From: UBA10649 sp963749905
GTDB lineage: Bacteria > Actinomycetota > Actinomycetes > S36-B12
NCBI GenBank assembly: GCA_963749905.1
Contig: CAVVOF010000006.1
Coordinates: forward strand, 1 to 64,000
DNA: 64,000 nt
Direction: 5' to 3'
Shown here: positions 7,195 to 16,632 of the stretch, one piece after another
How positions within the stretch are numbered: position 1 is the stretch's first letter
Layout of the letters: each line of letters begins with the position of its first letter
The notes under the pieces: generated by a model
What the model was told of the DNA's origin: nothing
Databases searched by the model: none
The model's input: only the letters and a program-made list of their open reading frames with translations
Translations under genes and position numbers: made by a program

Positions 7195-8274
7195 TCAGGC
7201 GCCGACGACGCGCAGGCCGCGAGGAGCCTCGGTGAGGATCCTGGGACCGGCATCGGTGACGATCAAGGTGTCTTCGATGCGAACGCCGCCGCGGCCCGGG
7301 AGATAGACCCCCGGCTCGACGGTGATCGCCATGTCGACGGCGAGTCTACCCGTGGATCGCGCACCGATCATCGGCGCCTCGTGGATGTCCAGCCCCACGC
7401 CGTGCCCGAGCCCGTGGGTGAACCGGTCGCCGAAGCCGGCCTCGTCGATGGCGCCGCGGGCCACCGCGTCCACCTCGCGCGCCGATGCACCGGGCTGGTA
7501 GGCAGTGGTGGCGCGCGCCTGCGCGCGCTCAACGGCGGCGTGCACCTCGGCCTGCCACGGCTCCGGCTCGACCGCGACGACGAAGGTCCGCGTCATGTCG
7601 GCGTGGTAGCCCGACACCCGCGCCCCTGCGTCCACGACCAGCAGGTCGCCGGCGGCCAGTGCCCGAGTCCCCGGCTGGTGGTGCGGAATCGCCGAATGCG
7701 GCCCCGAGCCCACGATCGTGTCGAAGGCCCGGTCCTCGGCCCCGAGCTCGCCGAACAGCTGCTCGAGCCGGCGGGCGAGGGCCACCTCGGTGTCCCCGAC
7801 GCGCATCTCCCGGGCCAGCGCGTCGACGGCCGCCACCGTGATGGCGCACGCGCGGGCCAGGGCCGCGATCTCATCCGGGTCCTTGACGGCCCGGAGGCGC
7901 TCGACGAGCGGGGCCACCACCACCGGCTCGTGTCCTGTTGACCGGCAGGCGTCGGCCGCCGTCAGGCTGAGGGTGCCCTCGACGCCGATCGGCCCGGACG
8001 GCAGGCGGCCCAGCACCGTGGCGAGCGTGTCGCGGTCGATGACGATCGGCAGGTCCGGCGCCTCCATCGCCACCTGGTCGACGTAGCGCCCGTCGGTCCC
8101 GATGAGGTCGTCCGACGGGTCCGTGCCGACGACCAGCACCGCGTTGCTGCCGCTGAAGCCGCTGAGGTACCGGATGTTGGTCAGGGAGGTGACCACGAGG
8201 ACCGGCACGTCCGACTCCGCCGCCAGCAGCGCGCGCAGCCGGTCACGGCGCTCCCGCCCCGCGTGCGCGCTCAC
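7195..8274 (-). CDS. pepQ: Xaa-Pro aminopeptidase/prolidase (M24B)
   Basis: 359-residue metallopeptidase that removes N-terminal residues preceding proline or cleaves X-Pro dipeptides. The creatinase-like N domain covers about 1-130 and the pita-bread catalytic domain 135-355. The five metal ligands are visible: D215, D226, H291 (in HGLGHGVG), E320 (TVEPGVY) and E334 (RIED). Its start overlaps the end of aroQ by 4 nt and it precedes efp, the usual pepQ-efp pairing. Aminopeptidase P versus prolidase cannot be decided from sequence, so the symbol is tentative. Confidence 0.88.
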   Translation of the reverse strand: MSAHAGRERRDRLRALLAAESDVPVLVVTSLTNIRYLSGFSGSNAVLVVGTDPSDDLIGTDGRYVDQVAMEAPDLPIVIDRDTLATVLGRLPSGPIGVEGTLSLTAADACRSTGHEPVVVAPLVERLRAVKDPDEIAALARACAITVAAVDALAREMRVGDTEVALARRLEQLFGELGAEDRAFDTIVGSGPHSAIPHHQPGTRALAAGDLLVVDAGARVSGYHADMTRTFVVAVEPEPWQAEVHAAVERAQARATTAYQPGASAREVDAVARGAIDEAGFGDRFTHGLGHGVGLDIHEAPMIGARSTGRLAVDMAITVEPGVYLPGRGGVRIEDTLIVTDAGPRILTEAPRGLRVVGA

Positions 8275-8708
8275 TCGGGCAGCAGGGCGGCCACCGCGCG
8301 CAGGGCCAGCCGGTACGAGTCGACGCCGAAACCGGCGATGGTGCCGGTGGCGACCGCTGAGATGACCGATGTGTGCCGGAACTCCTCGCGCGCCGCGGGA
8401 TTGGAGATATGCACCTCGATCAGGGGTACGGACAGCAGCGCGCAGGCATCGCGCAGCGCGTACGAGTAGTGCGTGAAGGCCGCCGGGTTGAGGACCACGG
8501 GAGCCTGCTCGTCCTGGGCCTGGTGGATCCAGCCGATCAGCTCGGACTCGTCGTTCGTCTGGCGCACCTCGACGTCCAGCCCCAGGCCCGACCCGGTGGC
8601 GACGCAGTCGGCCGCCAGCTCGTCGAAGGTGGTCCGGCCGTAGACCTCCGGCTCGCGGGTGCCGAGCCGGTTCAGGTTGGGGCCGTTCAGGACGTAGACG
8701 CGCGGCAT
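8271..8708 (-). CDS. aroQ: 3-dehydroquinate dehydratase, type II
   Basis: 145 residues. Catalyses dehydration of 3-dehydroquinate to 3-dehydroshikimate, third step of the shikimate pathway. Type II signature at the N-terminus: VLNGPNLNRLGTREP (6-20), Tyr23 as catalytic residue, Asn74, His80 in AFTHYS, His100 and the SNPAAREEFR loop with Arg111. Length is typical for the dodecameric type II enzyme. It follows aroB after 19 nt and overlaps the peptidase gene. Confidence 0.96.
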   Translation of the reverse strand: MPRVYVLNGPNLNRLGTREPEVYGRTTFDELAADCVATGSGLGLDVEVRQTNDESELIGWIHQAQDEQAPVVLNPAAFTHYSYALRDACALLSVPLIEVHISNPAAREEFRHTSVISAVATGTIAGFGVDSYRLALRAVAALLPE

Positions 8709-8727
8709 GGCGAGGACAATACGCCGC

Positions 8728-9825
8728 TCAGTGGCTGATCGACGCGTACGCCGCCGCCAGCAGCGCCGGGTCCGGGCCCTCCCACACGACCGGATGCCCG
8801 ATGCCCTGCAGCACCACGAAGCGCAGCAGCGAGCCGCGGGCCTTCTTGTCGACGGACATGGCGGCGAGCAGCTCGTCCCAGTGCCCGCCCGCGTAGGAGG
8901 TCGGCAGGCCCAGCAGGGACAGCACCGAGCGGTGCCTCTCCACCTCAGCCTCGGTGAGCCGTCCGCCCAGGGCGGCGAGCTCGGCCACGTACATCATCCC
9001 GACGGCGACGGCCGCGCCGTGCCGCCATCGGTACCGCTCGCGTCGCTCCACGGCGTGGCCGAAGGTGTGCCCGTAGTTGAGCACCTCGCGGCCGATGCTG
9101 CCGTCACCCGTGGTGGCCGAAGCCTCGCGGAAGTCGGCCCCGACCACGTCGGCCTTGACCTGCACCGCGCGCCGGATCAGGTCGGGCAGCAGGTCGCCCG
9201 TCGTGTCGGTGGCCGCGAACGGATCCCGCTCGACGTCGTCCAGGATGGACACGTCACGCACGAAGCCGACCTTGACCACCTCGGCCATGCCGGCCAGCAG
9301 GTCGTTCCGTGGCAGCGTGTCCAGGGCGTTGATGTCGCAGATGACTCCGCCGGGACTCCAGAACGAGCCGACCAGGTTCTTGCCGGCGGCGGTGTTGATG
9401 CCGGTCTTGCCGCCGACGGCCGCATCGACCATGCCCAGCAGGGTCGTCGGCACCTGGACCACGCGGATCCCGCGCAGCCAGGTGGCCGCCACGAAGCCCG
9501 CGAGATCGGTCGTCGCACCGCCGCCGAGTCCGACGATGGCGTCACTGCGGGTGAAGCCCGAGGTGCCGAGCACCTCCCAGCAGAAGGCCGCCACCTCCGC
9601 AGACTTCGCGTCCTCCGCCTCGGGCACCTCGATGAGCGAGACGTCGAAGCCGAGGTCCTGCAGGTCCTCGCGGACGGCCTCCGCCGACGACGTCAGTGCG
9701 CCCGGGTGGATGACCGCCACCCGCTGCGCACCGATGAGCATCCCGCTCAGGTGGCCGAGCAGCCCGCGGCCGATGACCACCTCGTAGTCGCGCTCGGCCC
9801 GCACCTGGATCACGGTGTCACTCAC
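8728..9825 (-). CDS. aroB: 3-dehydroquinate synthase
   Basis: Converts DAHP to 3-dehydroquinate, second shikimate-pathway step; needs NAD+ and a divalent metal. From the GTG at 9825 the protein has 365 residues. Motifs: GGGATTD (101-107), GGKTG with Lys140, and metal ligands Glu182, His253 (GHTFGH) and His269. The GTG was chosen over the in-frame ATG at 9846 because AAGGTGG lies upstream at good spacing and the protein begins with the usual short lead into the first beta-strand. The start overlaps the aroK stop by 8 nt. Confidence 0.94.
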   Translation of the reverse strand: MSDTVIQVRAERDYEVVIGRGLLGHLSGMLIGAQRVAVIHPGALTSSAEAVREDLQDLGFDVSLIEVPEAEDAKSAEVAAFCWEVLGTSGFTRSDAIVGLGGGATTDLAGFVAATWLRGIRVVQVPTTLLGMVDAAVGGKTGINTAAGKNLVGSFWSPGGVICDINALDTLPRNDLLAGMAEVVKVGFVRDVSILDDVERDPFAATDTTGDLLPDLIRRAVQVKADVVGADFREASATTGDGSIGREVLNYGHTFGHAVERRERYRWRHGAAVAVGMMYVAELAALGGRLTEAEVERHRSVLSLLGLPTSYAGGHWDELLAAMSVDKKARGSLLRFVVLQGIGHPVVWEGPDPALLAAAYASISH

Positions 9826-10357
9826 CGGAGACCACCTTGACCACATCGTCGACGACCGCTCGCAGCGGTCGGCCCGAGGTGTCCACCACGTCGGTCGACA
9901 CGTCCTCGTACACGGGGGTGCGCTGCTCCATCAGGGCGGACAGCGTCCCGCGCACGTTGCCGAGGAGGAGCGGGCGCGCGGTGTTCATGCCGACCCGCGC
10001 CGCGGCGTCGGACAGGGAGACCTTGAGCCAGACCACCCGGTGGCCGCGCAGCCTCTCCCGGGTGGACGGTCGCATCACCGCGCCGCCGCCGAGGGAGAGC
10101 ACGCCGGTCTCGGTATCCAGAGCGGCGCCCACCACTTCCTCCTCGAGGGCCCGGAACGCGTCCTCCCCCTCGTTGATGAAGATGTCCGAGACCGGCATCC
10201 CGGCGCGCGCCTCTATCAGCGCGTCAGAGTCGGCGAACGGCACCCCCAGCCGCTTCGCGAGCCGCCGGCCGACGCTGGACTTGCCCGCCCCGGGGGAGCC
10301 GATCAGGACCACCACGGGTCCTGCCTGCTCCCCGGCTTCGGCATGCGGAGCCGTCAT
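9818..10357 (-). CDS. aroK: Shikimate kinase
   Basis: 179 residues. Phosphorylates shikimate to shikimate 3-phosphate. P-loop GSPGAGKSS (20-28), shikimate-binding DSD (43-45), the glycine triplet in LSLGGGAV (about 88-95) and Arg in the lid region MNTARPLL. It is wedged between aroC and aroB, sharing one base with the aroC stop/start junction (TGATG). A 13-residue N-terminal extension precedes the first strand. aroA (EPSP synthase), needed between this enzyme and AroC, is not in the window. Confidence 0.95.
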   Translation of the reverse strand: MTAPHAEAGEQAGPVVVLIGSPGAGKSSVGRRLAKRLGVPFADSDALIEARAGMPVSDIFINEGEDAFRALEEEVVGAALDTETGVLSLGGGAVMRPSTRERLRGHRVVWLKVSLSDAAARVGMNTARPLLLGNVRGTLSALMEQRTPVYEDVSTDVVDTSGRPLRAVVDDVVKVVSGE

Positions 10358-11538
10358 CAGCGGATGGTCAGGTTGTCGAGGTAGGCACGCAGGTTCCGCG
10401 TCACCTCGTCGACGCTGTCGCCACCGAACTTCTCGAGGACCGCGTCGACCAGCACCATCAGCACCATCGCCTCAGCGACCACGCCTGCGGCGGGGACGGC
10501 GCAGACGTCGGACCGCTGGTTGATCGCGGGGGCCGCCTCGCCGGTCGCGACGTCGACCGTGCGCAGGGCCCTCGGGATCGTGGAGATCGGCTTCATCGCC
10601 GCGCGCACGCGCAGGGTCTCGCCGGTCGACATGCCGCCCTCGGTGCCGCCGGAGTGCCCGGACGTGCGGACCAGGCTGCCGTCCTCGCTGACGATCTCGT
10701 CCTGCGCCTCGGAGCCGCGCACAGCGGCCAGTCCGAAGCCGTCGCCCACCTCGACGCCCTTGATGGCCTGGATGCCCATCAGCGCCGCGGCGAGTCGGGC
10801 ATCGAGTCGGCGGTCCCAGTGCACGTGGCTGCCCAGGCCCGGGGGCAGCCCGTAGGCCAGCACCTCCACGACCCCACCGAGCGTGTCACCGTCACGGTGC
10901 GCGCTGGCGATCTCCGCCTCCATCGCCTCGGCCGCGGCGGCGTCGAGGCACCGCACCGGGGAGTCGTCGATGGCGGCCAGGTCCCCGGGCACCGGCACCG
11001 GCGCCTCCATCCCGACCGCGGCTCCCCCGATCCGGACGACGTGGCTCAGCACCTCGATACCGGCTGCCTGCCGGAGGAAGGCCCGGGCCACCGCCGCCAG
11101 GGCGACGCGCGCGGCGGTCTCCCGTGCGCTCGCGCGCTCCAGGATCGGACGCGCGTCGTCGAAGCCGTACTTCTGCATGCCGACGAGGTCCGCGTGACCG
11201 GGACGCGGACGGGTCAGCGGCGCGTTGCGGGCCAGTCCGGCGAGCGTCTCCTCGTCGACGGGGTCGGGTGACATGACCTCGACCCACTTCGGCCACTCCG
11301 AGTTGCCCACCTCGATGGCCACCGGTCCGCCCAGCGTCCGGCCGTGCCGGATCCCGCCGAGGATGCGCACCTCGTCTCGCTCGAACTTCATCCGGGCTCC
11401 ACGGCCGGCGCCGAGGCGGCGGCGCGCGAGGTCATCACCGATCTCGGCGCTCGTCACGGCGATGCCGGCCGGCAGCCCCTCCGCGATCGTCACGAGCGCG
11501 GGGCCGTGGGACTCTCCTGCCGTCAGCCAACGCACCAT
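10357..11538 (-). CDS. aroC: Chorismate synthase
   Basis: 393 residues from the ATG at 11538 (MVRWLTAGESHGP). Produces chorismate from EPSP using reduced FMN; last common step of aromatic biosynthesis. Family signatures: GESHGPAL near the start, RPRPGHADL in the middle and the FMN-site segment SGHSGGTEGGMSTGE. The reading frame stays open far upstream but that extension overlaps aroE and is not coding. AroC product feeds PabB, also encoded in this window at 48.4-49.4 kb. Confidence 0.96.
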   Translation of the reverse strand: MVRWLTAGESHGPALVTIAEGLPAGIAVTSAEIGDDLARRRLGAGRGARMKFERDEVRILGGIRHGRTLGGPVAIEVGNSEWPKWVEVMSPDPVDEETLAGLARNAPLTRPRPGHADLVGMQKYGFDDARPILERASARETAARVALAAVARAFLRQAAGIEVLSHVVRIGGAAVGMEAPVPVPGDLAAIDDSPVRCLDAAAAEAMEAEIASAHRDGDTLGGVVEVLAYGLPPGLGSHVHWDRRLDARLAAALMGIQAIKGVEVGDGFGLAAVRGSEAQDEIVSEDGSLVRTSGHSGGTEGGMSTGETLRVRAAMKPISTIPRALRTVDVATGEAAPAINQRSDVCAVPAAGVVAEAMVLMVLVDAVLEKFGGDSVDEVTRNLRAYLDNLTIR

Positions 11539-11582
11539 GCGGCGAATCCTTTCAGAGCGGGTCGCGGCAGGCGGCAGAGGGA

Positions 11583-12386
11583 TCAGGCCGGGAGGGCGGC
11601 GGCCATGAGGGCGACGTCCGGCTCGAGCCCGGTCATCAGCCGGACCTGCTGCACGGCCTGCCAGAGCAGCATGTCGCGTCCGCTGGCGACGCGGCCGCTG
11701 CCCCAGGCGCTCGCCAGCGGCGTGGGCCACGGGTGGTAGGACGCGTCGAGCAGCACGCCCGTCGCCTCGCCCGCGAGCGCGGCCCAGGGCTCCGCAGCAT
11801 CGCCGGGGAGCGTGCTGACCACCACGTCGGCCCGAACGAGATCGGTGGTCGGCTCGAGCGCCGCGGGCCGGCCGGGCAGGCCCAGGGCGCGCGCGAGGTC
11901 GACCACCTCCTGAGCTGCTTCCGGTCGGCGGGCGGCGACCACGACGTCCGGCGTGCCCAGCCGGGCGAGGGCGGCCACGGCACTGCGCGCGGTCGCCCCG
12001 GCCCCGAGGACGGTGGCCGTGCGAGGCGCGTGGTCCAGGCCGTGCTCGACCAGTGCCTGCGTCATGCCGAAGACGTCGGTGTTCGTGCCCCGCCATCCCT
12101 CCGCCATCGGCAGGACGGTGTTCACCGAACGCAGGGTGCGGGCCTCCGGGTCGACTTCGGCCAGCAGTGGGATGACCGCGTCCTTCAGCGGCATGGTGAG
12201 CGACAGGCCCGCCCACGTGGCGTCGAGAGAGGCGAGGAAGCCGGGCAGCTCTGCAGCGGTGACCTCGATCGGCTCGTAGGTCCAGTCGAGGCCCAGCGAG
12301 GCGTATGCGGCGCGATGGAGTGCCGGGGACAGGGAATGCGCGATGGGCGAGCCGAGGACGGCCGCCCGGTGGCGACTACTCGCCAC
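11583..12386 (-). CDS. aroE: Shikimate dehydrogenase
   Basis: 267 residues. Reduces 3-dehydroshikimate to shikimate with NADPH. Substrate-site SLSPALH at about 18-24, catalytic Lys68 in TMPLK, Asp104 in GTNTD, and the dinucleotide loop GAGATA (128-133). VLGSPIAHSLSP at the N-terminus is a strong family marker. It overlaps mltG by 11 nt at its start and precedes aroC by 44 nt. The mltG-aroE-aroC-aroK-aroB order is typical of actinobacteria. Confidence 0.94.
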   Translation of the reverse strand: MASSRHRAAVLGSPIAHSLSPALHRAAYASLGLDWTYEPIEVTAAELPGFLASLDATWAGLSLTMPLKDAVIPLLAEVDPEARTLRSVNTVLPMAEGWRGTNTDVFGMTQALVEHGLDHAPRTATVLGAGATARSAVAALARLGTPDVVVAARRPEAAQEVVDLARALGLPGRPAALEPTTDLVRADVVVSTLPGDAAEPWAALAGEATGVLLDASYHPWPTPLASAWGSGRVASGRDMLLWQAVQQVRLMTGLEPDVALMAAALPA

Positions 12387-13494
12387 CGTCGCCCGCCTGC
12401 TCGGCCTCGAGCTCCGCCAGGTTCGCCTGGAACTCCCGCTTGAGCTCGAGGAAGCGGTCGTAGGACTTGGCGAACTTGGTCTCCCCCGACACCGGATCCA
12501 CGGACACGAAGTACAGCCACTTGCCCTTGGCCGGACTGAGGGCGGCCTGGATCGCCGCCTCGCCCGGCGAGTTGATCGGTCGCGGCGGCAGCCCCCGGCG
12601 CACGTACGTGTTGTACGGCGACGACGTCGCCAACTGGTCCTCGTTCAGCTGGATGTCGTTGATGCCCAGGGCGTAGGACACCGTCGAGTCGAGCTGCAGG
12701 GGCATGCCCTCATCGAGCCGGTTGTAGATGACCCGGGCGGCCTTGGCGAAGTCGCCAGGAGCCACCTCCGCCTCGACGAGGGAGGCCACCACGAGCACCT
12801 CGTACGGGGTGAGGCCGACGTCCTTGGCCCGGGCCTCGATGCCGATGTCCTCGCTGGCCTGGTTGAAGCGTCGCACCAGGGTGCGCAGCGTGCTCTTGGC
12901 CGTCTCCTCGCCCGTGAGGTCGTAGGTGGCCGGGAAGAGGAAGCCCTCGGGGCGGTCCTTCGCCCAGTCCGGCAGCCCGAGCTCCTCCGGGGTGCGCAGC
13001 ACCTTCTGGAAGTCGGACTTGGGCAGTTCTGTCGCCTCGGCGGCGATCGCGACCGTCTGCTCCAGTCGCAGGCCTTCCGGCAGGACCAGCCTGCTGGAGG
13101 CACGCGAGGCCGGGTCCAGCATGAGCTCGAGGGCCTCCGCGGCACTCAGCTGCGTGCGGAGCGCGTACTTGCCCGGGCCGATGGAGGCGGACCGGTCGTC
13201 CACCGAGGCCGCGTTGATCCAGTCGTCGACGGTGGCCACGACGCCCGCGTCCGCGAGCTTCTGCCCGATCTCCGTCAGCGTGTCGCCACTGGCCACCACG
13301 ACCACGACATCGCCCGCCTCGACCCCGGCGAAGTCCGCAGTCTCCTCGGGCCCGCGGATCAGCAGGATGGAGACGCCCACCATGGCGAGGGCGATGCCGA
13401 TCGAGATCAGGGCGGCGATCCGTCTGCCCCACGTCGCCCGGTGCCGCGACGGCGGCAGCTGACCCGACGTCATCATCGGTCCGAGCTGGCTCAC
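12376..13494 (-). CDS. mltG: Endolytic murein transglycosylase MltG
   Basis: 372 residues; membrane-anchored lytic transglycosylase thought to release nascent glycan strands in peptidoglycan synthesis. One transmembrane helix at about 26-46, a LysM-like segment around 65-115, then the YceG catalytic domain. The catalytic Glu is Glu241 in VVASLVEAE; SSPYNTY (291-297) and GLPPRPINSPG (301-311) are family hallmarks. C-terminal tail is acidic. Start overlaps the ruvX stop by 4 nt. Confidence 0.94.
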   Translation of the reverse strand: MSQLGPMMTSGQLPPSRHRATWGRRIAALISIGIALAMVGVSILLIRGPEETADFAGVEAGDVVVVVASGDTLTEIGQKLADAGVVATVDDWINAASVDDRSASIGPGKYALRTQLSAAEALELMLDPASRASSRLVLPEGLRLEQTVAIAAEATELPKSDFQKVLRTPEELGLPDWAKDRPEGFLFPATYDLTGEETAKSTLRTLVRRFNQASEDIGIEARAKDVGLTPYEVLVVASLVEAEVAPGDFAKAARVIYNRLDEGMPLQLDSTVSYALGINDIQLNEDQLATSSPYNTYVRRGLPPRPINSPGEAAIQAALSPAKGKWLYFVSVDPVSGETKFAKSYDRFLELKREFQANLAELEAEQAGDGGE

Positions 13495-13952
13495 GCGTGA
13501 TCCCTCCGCTCCACGAGCTCCCCGGGAGCCCGGCCGGTCGCCGACTCGGCGTCCAGCACCGACTGCAGCACCATGACAGCCGAGGCGCTGTCGATCAGGG
13601 ACCTCGACTGGCGTGTCGAGCGGCCACCCGCCTGCAGGGCACGCTGCGCCTGCACGGTGGACAGTCGCTCGTCGATCAGACGGACGGGCACGTCGGTTCG
13701 TTCCGCCAGATCACCCGCCCAAGCGCGCGCCAGGTCCGCGGAGGCCCCCTCGGCGCCGCTCATGTGCAGGGGCAGACCCACATAGACCTCGATCGCGTCC
13801 CACTCCGCGAGGGTGCCCAGTACCGCCCCGACGGCCCCGTCACCTGCGGGGACCGCGTCCAGGGGCACGGCCAGCATGCCCATCGCGTCGCTGCGGGCCA
13901 GCCCGACGCGGACCGTTCCCACGTCGACCGCGACCCGCACGCCCGGTCGCAC
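13491..13952 (-). CDS. ruvX: RuvX/YqgF, putative Holliday-junction resolvase / 16S rRNA maturation nuclease
   Basis: 153 residues starting at GTG 13952. RNase H-like fold: first acidic residue in VAVDVGTVRVG (Asp10), strand YVGLPLHMSG and DERLST near the middle, with Asp in SAVMVLQ helix region preceded by IDSASA. YqgF homologues act in pre-16S rRNA 5'-end maturation; the name reflects proposed resolvase activity. It lies directly between alaS and mltG, the conserved place for this gene. Confidence 0.92.
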   Translation of the reverse strand: MRPGVRVAVDVGTVRVGLARSDAMGMLAVPLDAVPAGDGAVGAVLGTLAEWDAIEVYVGLPLHMSGAEGASADLARAWAGDLAERTDVPVRLIDERLSTVQAQRALQAGGRSTRQSRSLIDSASAVMVLQSVLDAESATGRAPGELVERRDHA

Positions 13953-13954
13953 GC

Positions 13955-16630
13955 CTAGGCTCCCGCGCGCTCGCGAATCAGGTCGGCGACCGCCGCGAAG
14001 GCGGCCGGGATGCCCGCCGGATTGGTGCCGCCGCCCTGGGCGAAGTCATCCTTGCCGCCGCCGCGCCCGTCGATCGCCGGAGCGGCCGCCTGCAGCAGGT
14101 CCTTGGCCGTGACGCCGAGCGCGATCGCCTCGGGAGTCGCGCCCGCGACCACGGAGACCTTGCCGTCCGCGATCGCCATGCCGACGAGCACGGCCGGGAT
14201 CTCGCGTCGGCCCCTGGCGCGCGCCTTCATGACCAGCTCGCGCAGATCGGCTGCCCCGGTGCCCTCGGGTGCCTCGAACGCCCACATCCGGACCGCCCCG
14301 ATGTCGTTGCCCTCCCCGATGATGCCGTCGAGGTTGGCGGTCAGCTGCGCGCTGCGCACCTTGGCCAGATCGCGCTCGGCGTCCTTGAGGGCGGTGATCG
14401 TCTTCTCGACCCGCTCGACCAGTTCGCCGGCCGGTGCCTTGACGAGTTCGGTCAGCCGGCTGACCAGCAGGTGCTCCTTGGCGAGGAACCGGTAGGCGTC
14501 GGCGCCCACCAGCGCCTCGACCCGGCGGACACCGGCGCCGATCGATCCCTCGGAGAGGAAGGTCACGACGCCGAGCTGCCCGGACCGCTGGGCGTGCGTG
14601 CCGCCGCAGAGCTCGTGCGCCCAGTCCCCGACCGAGACCACCCGGACCCGATCGCCGTACTTCTCGCCGAACAGGGCCATGGCGCCCATCGCGCGGGCCT
14701 CGTCCTGGGTCATCGTGTGCGCGCTGACGCTCAGGTCGTCGATGAGCACCTCGTTGACGTGCTGCTCCACCTCTCGCATGACCTCGCCGGGCACCGGCGT
14801 CGGGTTCGGGAAGTCGAAGCGCAGCCGTCCGGGTGCGTTCTCGGAGCCCATCTGCGTGGCCGTGTCACCGAGTCGCTCGCGAAAGGCCTTGTGGATCATG
14901 TGGGTGGCGGTGTGGGCGCGCGAGATCGCCCGGCGGCGCGACTCGTCGACCGCGCTGACGACCGTGCTCCCGGAGACCAGTTCGCCGTCGACGACCTCCC
15001 CGCGGTGCACGAACAGGCCCGGCACGGGGGTCTGGACGTCGTAGACGTCGACCACGGCGCCGTCACTGCTGCGCAGCCGGCCGTGGTCGCCGAGCTGGCC
15101 GCCGGACTCCGCGTAGAAGGGAGTGCGGTTCAGCACGATCTCGACGTGATCACCGACCCGTGCGGCCGGCACCGTCACGCCGTCCTGCACGATCCCGATG
15201 ACCTGGGACTCGCTGATCGTCTCGTTGTAGCCGGTGAACGTGGTGGTGCCGCCGCCCTGCAGGATCTCGCGGTACGCCGTCGTGGCGGTCACGCCCGCCT
15301 TCCGCGCCTGCGAGTCGGCCTTCGCCCGCTCGCGCTGCTGCTGCATCAGCCGGCGGAAGCCGTCCTCGTCGACGCTGAGGCCCTGCTCGGCAGCCATCTC
15401 GAGGGTCAGGTCGATCGGGAATCCGTAGGTGTCGTGCAGCGCGAACGCCTGCTCGCCCGGGAGCTCCGCACTGCCGGACTGCCGCAGCGTCGCCACCGCG
15501 GTGTCGAAGATCGTGGTCCCGGTGCGCAGCGTCTGCAGGAAGGCGGCCTCCTCGCCGACCGCCACCTGCCGGATGCGCGATGCCTCGTCGTTGAGCTCCG
15601 GGTACTGCGGAGCCATCCTGAGCACGGAGATGTCGACCAGGTCCTGCATGGTCGGCTCCTGCGCCCCGAGCAGGCGCATCATCCGGATCGTCCGCCGCAT
15701 GATCCGGCGCAGCACGTACCCGCGCCCCTCGTTGCCGGGGATCACCCCGTCGCCGATCAGGAACACGCAGGTGCGGGCGTGGTCGGCGACGACCCTCAGG
15801 GCGATGTCGTCGCGCTCGTTGGCTCCGTAGCGCGCCCCACTCAGCTCACAGGCCCGGTCCAGGATGCCTCGGGTGGTGTCGATCTCGTACAGGTTGTCGA
15901 CGCCCTGCAGGACCGTGGCCATGCGCTCGAGGCCCATGCCGGTGTCGATGTTCTTCGCCGGCAGCGGCTGCTTGATGTCGAAGTCGGTCTTCGAGCGCAC
16001 CGCGGACAGCTCGTCCTGCATGAAGACGAGGTTCCAGACCTCGAGGTAGCGGTCCTCGTCCGCCTCGGGTCCGCCCTCGCGGCCGTGCTCGGGTCCGCGG
16101 TCGTAGTAGATCTCCGAGCACGGGCCGCCTGGCCCGGGCACGCCCATGGACCAGTAGTTGTCCTTGGCGCTGCGCCGCTGGATCCGGTCGAGCGGCAGGC
16201 CGACGGTGCGGTGCCAGATGTCCAGCGCCTCGTCGTCGTCGTCGTACACGGTCGCCCAGAGCTTCTCCTCCGGGAACCCGTATCCGCCGTCGGCGACCGG
16301 CTTGGTCAGCAGCTCCCAGGCGAGCGGGATGGCGCCCTCCTTGAAGTAGTCGCCGAAGGAGAAGTTGCCGGCCATCTGGAAGAACGAGGCGTGCCGGGCG
16401 GTCTTGCCGACCTCCTCGATGTCGAGGGTGCGCACCACCTTCTGCACGCTGGTGGCGCGCGGGTACGGCGGCGGGGCCTCGCCGAGGAAGTAGGGCTTGA
16501 ACGGCACCATGCCGGCGTTGACGAACAGCAGCGTCGGGTCGTCGAGCAGCAGTGACGCGGACGGCACCACCTGGTGCCCGCGGTCGGCGAAGTACCGCAG
16601 GAAGCGGCTACGGATCTCGGCGGAGTCCAC
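13955..16630 (-). CDS. alaS: Alanyl-tRNA synthetase
   Basis: 891 residues from GTG 16630, chosen because AAGGAGAG sits 10 nt upstream and the protein then begins VDSAEIRSRFLRYFADRGH as expected. Contains the class II catalytic core (VNAGMVPFKPYFLG), the editing domain with HTATHMIHKA and CGGTH zinc ligands, and a C-terminal DHHA1 domain ending GGGKDDFAQGGG. Charges tRNA-Ala and edits mischarged Ser/Gly. Two bases separate its stop from ruvX. The frame remains open beyond the start but has no family similarity. Confidence 0.96.
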   Translation of the reverse strand: MDSAEIRSRFLRYFADRGHQVVPSASLLLDDPTLLFVNAGMVPFKPYFLGEAPPPYPRATSVQKVVRTLDIEEVGKTARHASFFQMAGNFSFGDYFKEGAIPLAWELLTKPVADGGYGFPEEKLWATVYDDDDEALDIWHRTVGLPLDRIQRRSAKDNYWSMGVPGPGGPCSEIYYDRGPEHGREGGPEADEDRYLEVWNLVFMQDELSAVRSKTDFDIKQPLPAKNIDTGMGLERMATVLQGVDNLYEIDTTRGILDRACELSGARYGANERDDIALRVVADHARTCVFLIGDGVIPGNEGRGYVLRRIMRRTIRMMRLLGAQEPTMQDLVDISVLRMAPQYPELNDEASRIRQVAVGEEAAFLQTLRTGTTIFDTAVATLRQSGSAELPGEQAFALHDTYGFPIDLTLEMAAEQGLSVDEDGFRRLMQQQRERAKADSQARKAGVTATTAYREILQGGGTTTFTGYNETISESQVIGIVQDGVTVPAARVGDHVEIVLNRTPFYAESGGQLGDHGRLRSSDGAVVDVYDVQTPVPGLFVHRGEVVDGELVSGSTVVSAVDESRRRAISRAHTATHMIHKAFRERLGDTATQMGSENAPGRLRFDFPNPTPVPGEVMREVEQHVNEVLIDDLSVSAHTMTQDEARAMGAMALFGEKYGDRVRVVSVGDWAHELCGGTHAQRSGQLGVVTFLSEGSIGAGVRRVEALVGADAYRFLAKEHLLVSRLTELVKAPAGELVERVEKTITALKDAERDLAKVRSAQLTANLDGIIGEGNDIGAVRMWAFEAPEGTGAADLRELVMKARARGRREIPAVLVGMAIADGKVSVVAGATPEAIALGVTAKDLLQAAAPAIDGRGGGKDDFAQGGGTNPAGIPAAFAAVADLIRERAGA

Positions 16631-16632
16631 GG

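Noticed and set aside
13613..16555. 980-codon open frame on the plus strand opposite alaS
   Set aside because: It is Arg/Ala/His-rich antisense of alaS, with no family features. High GC content removes stop codons from the opposite strand.
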